Source: CAZEBW01 sp964510205
GTDB taxonomy: Bacteria; Chloroflexota; Anaerolineae; VGOG01
NCBI GenBank assembly: GCA_964510205.1
Contig: CAZEBW010000115.1
Location: forward strand, 1-8,589
Reading direction: 5' to 3'
Length of the DNA stretch: 8,589 bases
The number at the start of each line of letters is the position of its first letter. Position 1 is the stretch's first letter. The position numbers were made by a program, and so were the translations under genes. The notes under the pieces are model-generated. The model was not told the DNA's origin, did no database searches, and saw only the letters and a list, made by a program, of their open reading frames with translations. Of this stretch, positions 5,440 to 8,589 are shown one piece after another.

Positions 5440-5556
5440 CTATTGACCTTGCTCGGCCTGGATTGTCAAATCCAGGCCAAAGCTGGCGAAATCAGCTCGA
5501 TTCAACCCGTTCAGCCGTCGGATCTGGCGATCCGACGGGAGCAAATGAATGGTTAC
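5436..5556. repeat. Two-hairpin structured element, copy 2
   Basis: Hairpin 1 (5455-5478) and hairpin 2 (5515-5538) are perfect 10-bp stems with loops GTCA and TGGC, as in copy 1. TTGCTC (5449-5454) pairs with GAGCAA (5539-5544) and abuts both. The outer stem continues with interruptions to GTAAC (5436-5440) against GTTAC (5552-5556). The 36-nt linker between the hairpins can form a third stem, AGCTG/CAGCT (5481-5497), giving a four-way, cloverleaf-like shape. Its lengths and loops are not those of a tRNA. Direct repeats GTCAA flank it (5431-5435 and 5557-5561; 7 bp if GT is included). The methyltransferase stop codon lies inside its left end. Confidence 0.78.
5443..5471 (+). promoter_or_regulatory. 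Possible promoter inside the hairpin element, for the GAF gene
   Basis: TTGACC (5443-5448) is followed by 17 nt and TCAAAT (5466-5471), the latter matching the -10 consensus at four of six positions. If active, the element would carry its own promoter towards the GAF gene, about 120 nt downstream. The -10 lies within hairpin 1 and copy 1 lacks the TTGACC, so this may be chance. Confidence 0.2.
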
Positions 5557-5594
5557 GTCAAGTGAAACGTGGATCGTGGTTGGAGGGTGAGCGA

Positions 5595-8589
5595 ATGGAT
5601 ACAGAAACCAGATCACAAATCCAGCAGGCCCTGCGCCATCGCGGCCCTGCCATCGCCGACGCATGGTACAAAGCCATCGCCCAAACCGGTTTCGTCCCCC
5701 TCAGGCCGGCAGAAGTGCGTCAGCGCCTGGTCGAATTGACCGAAGAAGCCGTCGCGCTGTTGCTCGCAGAGCCGCTCGAACCCGACCGGGCCGAGGCCGT
5801 TGGCGCCTCGCTGGCCGACCTCCACTACGTCGAAGCCGACGCCCTGAGCCGAACGCTGGAGGTGCTGGCACAGCAGCTCGTCGAGGGTCTGACCGCCGAC
5901 CAGGCTGCCGCGCTGCAAGCCCGCCTAGCCGCGCTGCTCGGCGGATTGGCGGCTGGTTTTCTAAAGCAAGCCCGCCAAACAGTCCTCGCCGAGCGCCAGC
6001 GCGCGGAGGAGGCCATCAGGCAGCGCAACCGGGAGCTGGCCGCCCTCAACGCCATCACCAACACGATGATGCAGAGCACGTTGAATCTGAAAGAGGTGCT
6101 GCAGCTAACGGCAGACGGCGTGGTAGAAGGACTCAGTTGTAATACTGGACTGATATTCTTGCTGGACGAAAAAGAGGAAATCTTCAGCGTTGGCGCCGTT
6201 TCCACCAAGGGCAAGGTCCTGAAAAGGCTCAACGCCATAGTCGGCTCCCCGCTGCTCCAGGTCAAGATCCCAGCCAGAAGCGATTTCAACGAGGCCGTGC
6301 AAAACCTGTTAGCCGGTCGGCCAACCATCAAACGCGAGCTGCACGAGCTGGTGGAACCTCTCTTGAGCAAGCCGGTGTGTTTGGCCATGCAAAATCTCCT
6401 AGACTCCAGATCGTTCTTCGCGCTGCCGCTGCTGGCCAAGGAGAAGACAGTCGGAGGCATCATCGCTTCGACGCGGGAGGAGCTGAGCGAGGAAGACACA
6501 GAAAAGCTCATGACCTTCGCCAACCAGGCGGCCATCGCCATCGAGAACGCGCGGCTGTACGAGGAGGTCGAACGAAGTCTAGAGCAGTTGACTGCCCTCC
6601 GTCAAACCTCTTTGGACATTACAGCCAGGCTGAATACAACGGCCCTGCTGGAAGCCATCCTGCAGCGGGCGACTGAGCTGCTCAAAGCCAAGGGGGGAGG
6701 GATCTACTTGTACGATCCCGCCCGCCAAGAGCTTACGGTTGCTGTGGACTATGGCCTGAAGCAAAGCACGGTGGGCACCACCCTAAAACTGGGCGAAGGC
6801 CTGTCGGGTCGAGTGGCCCAGACAGGCGAGCCGATGATCGTGGATGACTATCGAACCTGGCCAGGAAGGAGCGAGAAGTACGACCAAGACCTGTTCACTG
6901 CCGTCATAGAAATGCCCCTAAAATGGCAAGATCAGGTCATTGGCGTGCTCGTCGTGCTTGATGACGCGGAAGAGAGGGTCTTCAGCGAAGATGACCTTCA
7001 ACTCCTGAGTCTCTTCGCCGACCAGGCCGCCATCGCCATCGAAAACGCGCGGCTGTACGAGGAGACCCGCCAGCGCGCCCTGGAGCAAGAAACGCTGCGG
7101 GAGGCCTCGCTGGCCCTCACCACCGCCCTGGACCGCAACCAGGTGATTGACCGCATCCTGGCCCAGTTGCAGCAGGTGGCGCCCTACGACAGCGCGTCGG
7201 TGCAGTTGCTCAGGCAAGACCAGATGGAGATCGTGGGCGGGCGCGGCTTCCCCAACCTGCCAGACCTGCTGGGCACCCTCTTCCCCGCAGACGGCGACAA
7301 CCCCAACAGCGAAGTGATCCGCACCCGAGCCCCCTTCATCGTGGATGACGCCCCCACCGTGTACGAGGGCTTCCGAAAAGGCCCCCACCTGCAGACCGTT
7401 ATCCACTCCTGGCTGGGAGTGCCCATGCTGATCGGCGAGCGGCTGGTGGGCATGATCGCCCTGGACAAGCGCGAGCCGGGGTTCTACACCCAGGAGCACG
7501 CCCGGCTGGCAGAGACCTTCGCCGCCCAGGCCGCCGTGGCCATCGAGAACGCGCGGCTCTTCGAGGAAGAGCAACAGAGAAGCACCCAACTGGCGCTGAT
7601 CAACGAAGTGGGCAAGAAAGCGGCCTCCTTCCTGGATTTGGATAAGCTGATGCAAGAGGTGACGCGCTCCATCCAGGAGAGCTTCAATTACTACAACGTG
7701 GGCTTTTTCCTTTTGGACGAGGAGCGCGGCGAGGTGGTGATGCGGGCCGTGGCCGGCGGCTTCGAGCAAATCATGCCGGGGCAGTATCGCCAGTCGTTGG
7801 ACGAAGGCATCATCGGCTTTACCGCTTGGACAGGCAAAACTCGGCTGGCCAACAACATCAGCAAAGACCCCTACTACGTCAAGGGCTTTTTAGACGAGGT
7901 TCTGACCAAATCGGAGCTTTGCGTTCCCCTCAAGCTGGGCGATAGGGTCATCGGCGCCCTGGACGTGCAGAGCCTTCGCCTCAATGCCTTCAACCAGGCA
8001 GACATCACAGCTATGGAGGCAGTTGCCGACCGTCTGGCTATAGGCATACAAAACGCTCGTCTTTACGAGGAGATGGCTGGTCTTTACAACATCGGTATGG
8101 CCGTCAGCTCCGCACTGGAACTCGACAAGACGCTGAAGGCGATTTATGAGCAGGTCAACCGCTTGATGAGCCCCGACACCTTCTACGTCGCTCTGTACGA
8201 CGAAGGGAGAGACGAATTGCGCTTCGAGGTCTTCGTCGAGGAGGGCCAATGGCTGCCGAAGTTCACCAAGAACCTTGACGAAGGCGCCCTGACGGCCTGG
8301 ATAGTGCAATCCAGAAAGCCCCTTTTCATAGACGATATCGAAGAAGACGGGGAGAACCTGCCGGTCCCTCCCTCCCAGAAGGGCAAGTCGGGGACCCGTT
8401 CCTGGATGGGTCTTCCCCTCATTGCCAGAGACAGAGTCGTGGGCGTCATTTCCGTGCAGAGCTTTCGGCCCCAGGCCTTCACTGAAGAAAACGGGCAAAC
8501 TTTTTCAGCTTTCGCCAACCAGGCCGCCATCGCTATCGAGAACGCGCGGCTGTACGAGGAGACCCAAAGACGACTGCACGAGCAAATCG
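5595..8589 (+). CDS. Multi-GAF-domain sensor protein, truncated at the window edge
   Basis: The frame is open from ATG 5595, with GGAGG 8 nt upstream (5582-5586), to the window end: 998 complete codons and no stop. Residues 1-130 form a helical domain that loosely resembles the N-terminal domain of RsbR-type stress proteins. A coiled coil follows (about 128-155). Five GAF domains then end at about 324, 490, 658, 826 and 989, each closed by a helix of the type FANQAAIAIENARLYEE. Spacing is 163-168 residues. GAF domains bind small ligands such as cyclic nucleotides, haem or bilins, but none of the ligand residues is diagnostic here. In such proteins the missing C-terminus is usually a histidine kinase, a SpoIIE-type phosphatase, a GGDEF domain or a transcription regulator; which one applies is not visible. 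No signal peptide or membrane segment is seen, so it should be cytoplasmic. Confidence 0.92.
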   Translation, partial: MDTETRSQIQQALRHRGPAIADAWYKAIAQTGFVPLRPAEVRQRLVELTEEAVALLLAEPLEPDRAEAVGASLADLHYVEADALSRTLEVLAQQLVEGLTADQAAALQARLAALLGGLAAGFLKQARQTVLAERQRAEEAIRQRNRELAALNAITNTMMQSTLNLKEVLQLTADGVVEGLSCNTGLIFLLDEKEEIFSVGAVSTKGKVLKRLNAIVGSPLLQVKIPARSDFNEAVQNLLAGRPTIKRELHELVEPLLSKPVCLAMQNLLDSRSFFALPLLAKEKTVGGIIASTREELSEEDTEKLMTFANQAAIAIENARLYEEVERSLEQLTALRQTSLDITARLNTTALLEAILQRATELLKAKGGGIYLYDPARQELTVAVDYGLKQSTVGTTLKLGEGLSGRVAQTGEPMIVDDYRTWPGRSEKYDQDLFTAVIEMPLKWQDQVIGVLVVLDDAEERVFSEDDLQLLSLFADQAAIAIENARLYEETRQRALEQETLREASLALTTALDRNQVIDRILAQLQQVAPYDSASVQLLRQDQMEIVGGRGFPNLPDLLGTLFPADGDNPNSEVIRTRAPFIVDDAPTVYEGFRKGPHLQTVIHSWLGVPMLIGERLVGMIALDKREPGFYTQEHARLAETFAAQAAVAIENARLFEEEQQRSTQLALINEVGKKAASFLDLDKLMQEVTRSIQESFNYYNVGFFLLDEERGEVVMRAVAGGFEQIMPGQYRQSLDEGIIGFTAWTGKTRLANNISKDPYYVKGFLDEVLTKSELCVPLKLGDRVIGALDVQSLRLNAFNQADITAMEAVADRLAIGIQNARLYEEMAGLYNIGMAVSSALELDKTLKAIYEQVNRLMSPDTFYVALYDEGRDELRFEVFVEEGQWLPKFTKNLDEGALTAWIVQSRKPLFIDDIEEDGENLPVPPSQKGKSGTRSWMGLPLIARDRVVGVISVQSFRPQAFTEENGQTFSAFANQAAIAIENARLYEETQRRLHEQI
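6516..8561 (+). repeat. Five periodic copies of the GAF C-terminal helix sequence
   Basis: Copies of the 51-bp segment encoding FANQAAIAIENARLYEE or a variant lie at 6516-6566, 7014-7064, 7518-7568, 8022-8072 and 8511-8561, all in frame, 489-504 bp apart. The first and fifth differ at only two third-codon positions. The second and third are close, while the fourth (VADRLAIGIQNARLYEE) is clearly diverged at the DNA level. Near-identity at silent positions points to recent duplication or gene conversion among domains. Confidence 0.9.

Noticed and set aside
5436..5556. tRNA or tRNA-like gene, suggested by the cloverleaf-like fold
   Set aside because: The arm lengths (two 10-bp stems with 4-nt loops) and the absence of anticodon, T-loop and acceptor features rule out a tRNA.
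6918..7769. 283-codon open frame on the minus strand
   Set aside because: It is antisense to the GAF domains, is rich in His, Leu and Gly in the manner of GC-rich shadow frames, and shows no recognisable domain, while the plus strand encodes clear GAF repeats.
6516..8561. CRISPR or other short tandem repeat array
   Set aside because: The repeats are in-frame coding segments about 500 bp apart that end GAF domains. They are not short repeats with unique spacers.

Overview
The window looks like a chromosomal segment from a moderately GC-rich bacterium, most likely a member of the Chloroflexota (Anaerolineae-like). This rests on protein style, not on a marker gene. The signs are a secreted Ig-like protein with a Thr/Pro-rich linker and a C-terminal membrane anchor, a very long array of GAF domains sharing a recurrent NARLYEE linker, and tandem DegV proteins. 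The assignment is an inference.

Layout. Positions 1-246 hold no gene but contain a structured repeat. On the minus strand, an apparent three-gene operon runs from a sigma70-type promoter at 2782-2754: an ECF-type sigma factor (2640-2086), a divergent DegV-family lipid-binding protein (2066-1095) and a canonical DegV protein (1098-247). The last two genes overlap by 4 bp. Divergently, on the plus strand, come a membrane-anchored secreted protein (2921-3622), peptidyl-tRNA hydrolase pth (3907-4497), a SAM-dependent methyltransferase of the Methyltransf_19/DUF574 type (4624-5439), and a protein of at least 998 residues with five GAF domains (5595 to the window edge, truncated).

The most striking content is between the genes. 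The gaps carry three unrelated repeat families. (1) A 91-bp MITE-like element is present twice in opposite orientation on either side of pth. The two copies are about 90 % identical and each has a perfect 5-bp target-site duplication (AGACT; ATAAT). (2) A structured element, seen at 64-174 and 5436-5556, has two 10-bp hairpins whose 4-nt loops and loop-proximal 5 bp are identical between copies. The outer 5 bp differ by compensatory changes, and an outer stem abuts both hairpins. Direct repeats lie at both stem ends of each copy. (3) A palindromic element beginning GTGTCATTGCGAG is complete at 3657-3745 and present as a half copy at 2811-2843, on the two sides of the secreted-protein gene.

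Removing the 91-bp element between pth and the methyltransferase, and the hairpin element between the methyltransferase and the GAF gene, leaves stop-to-start spacings of about 30 nt. This suggests an ancestral compact pth-methyltransferase-GAF operon that was split by two different small elements, each landing at a stop codon without altering the protein. DegV proteins bind fatty acids for the FakA kinase, which is not in the window. Pth recycles peptidyl-tRNA. The methyltransferase substrate and the GAF ligands cannot be deduced from sequence.
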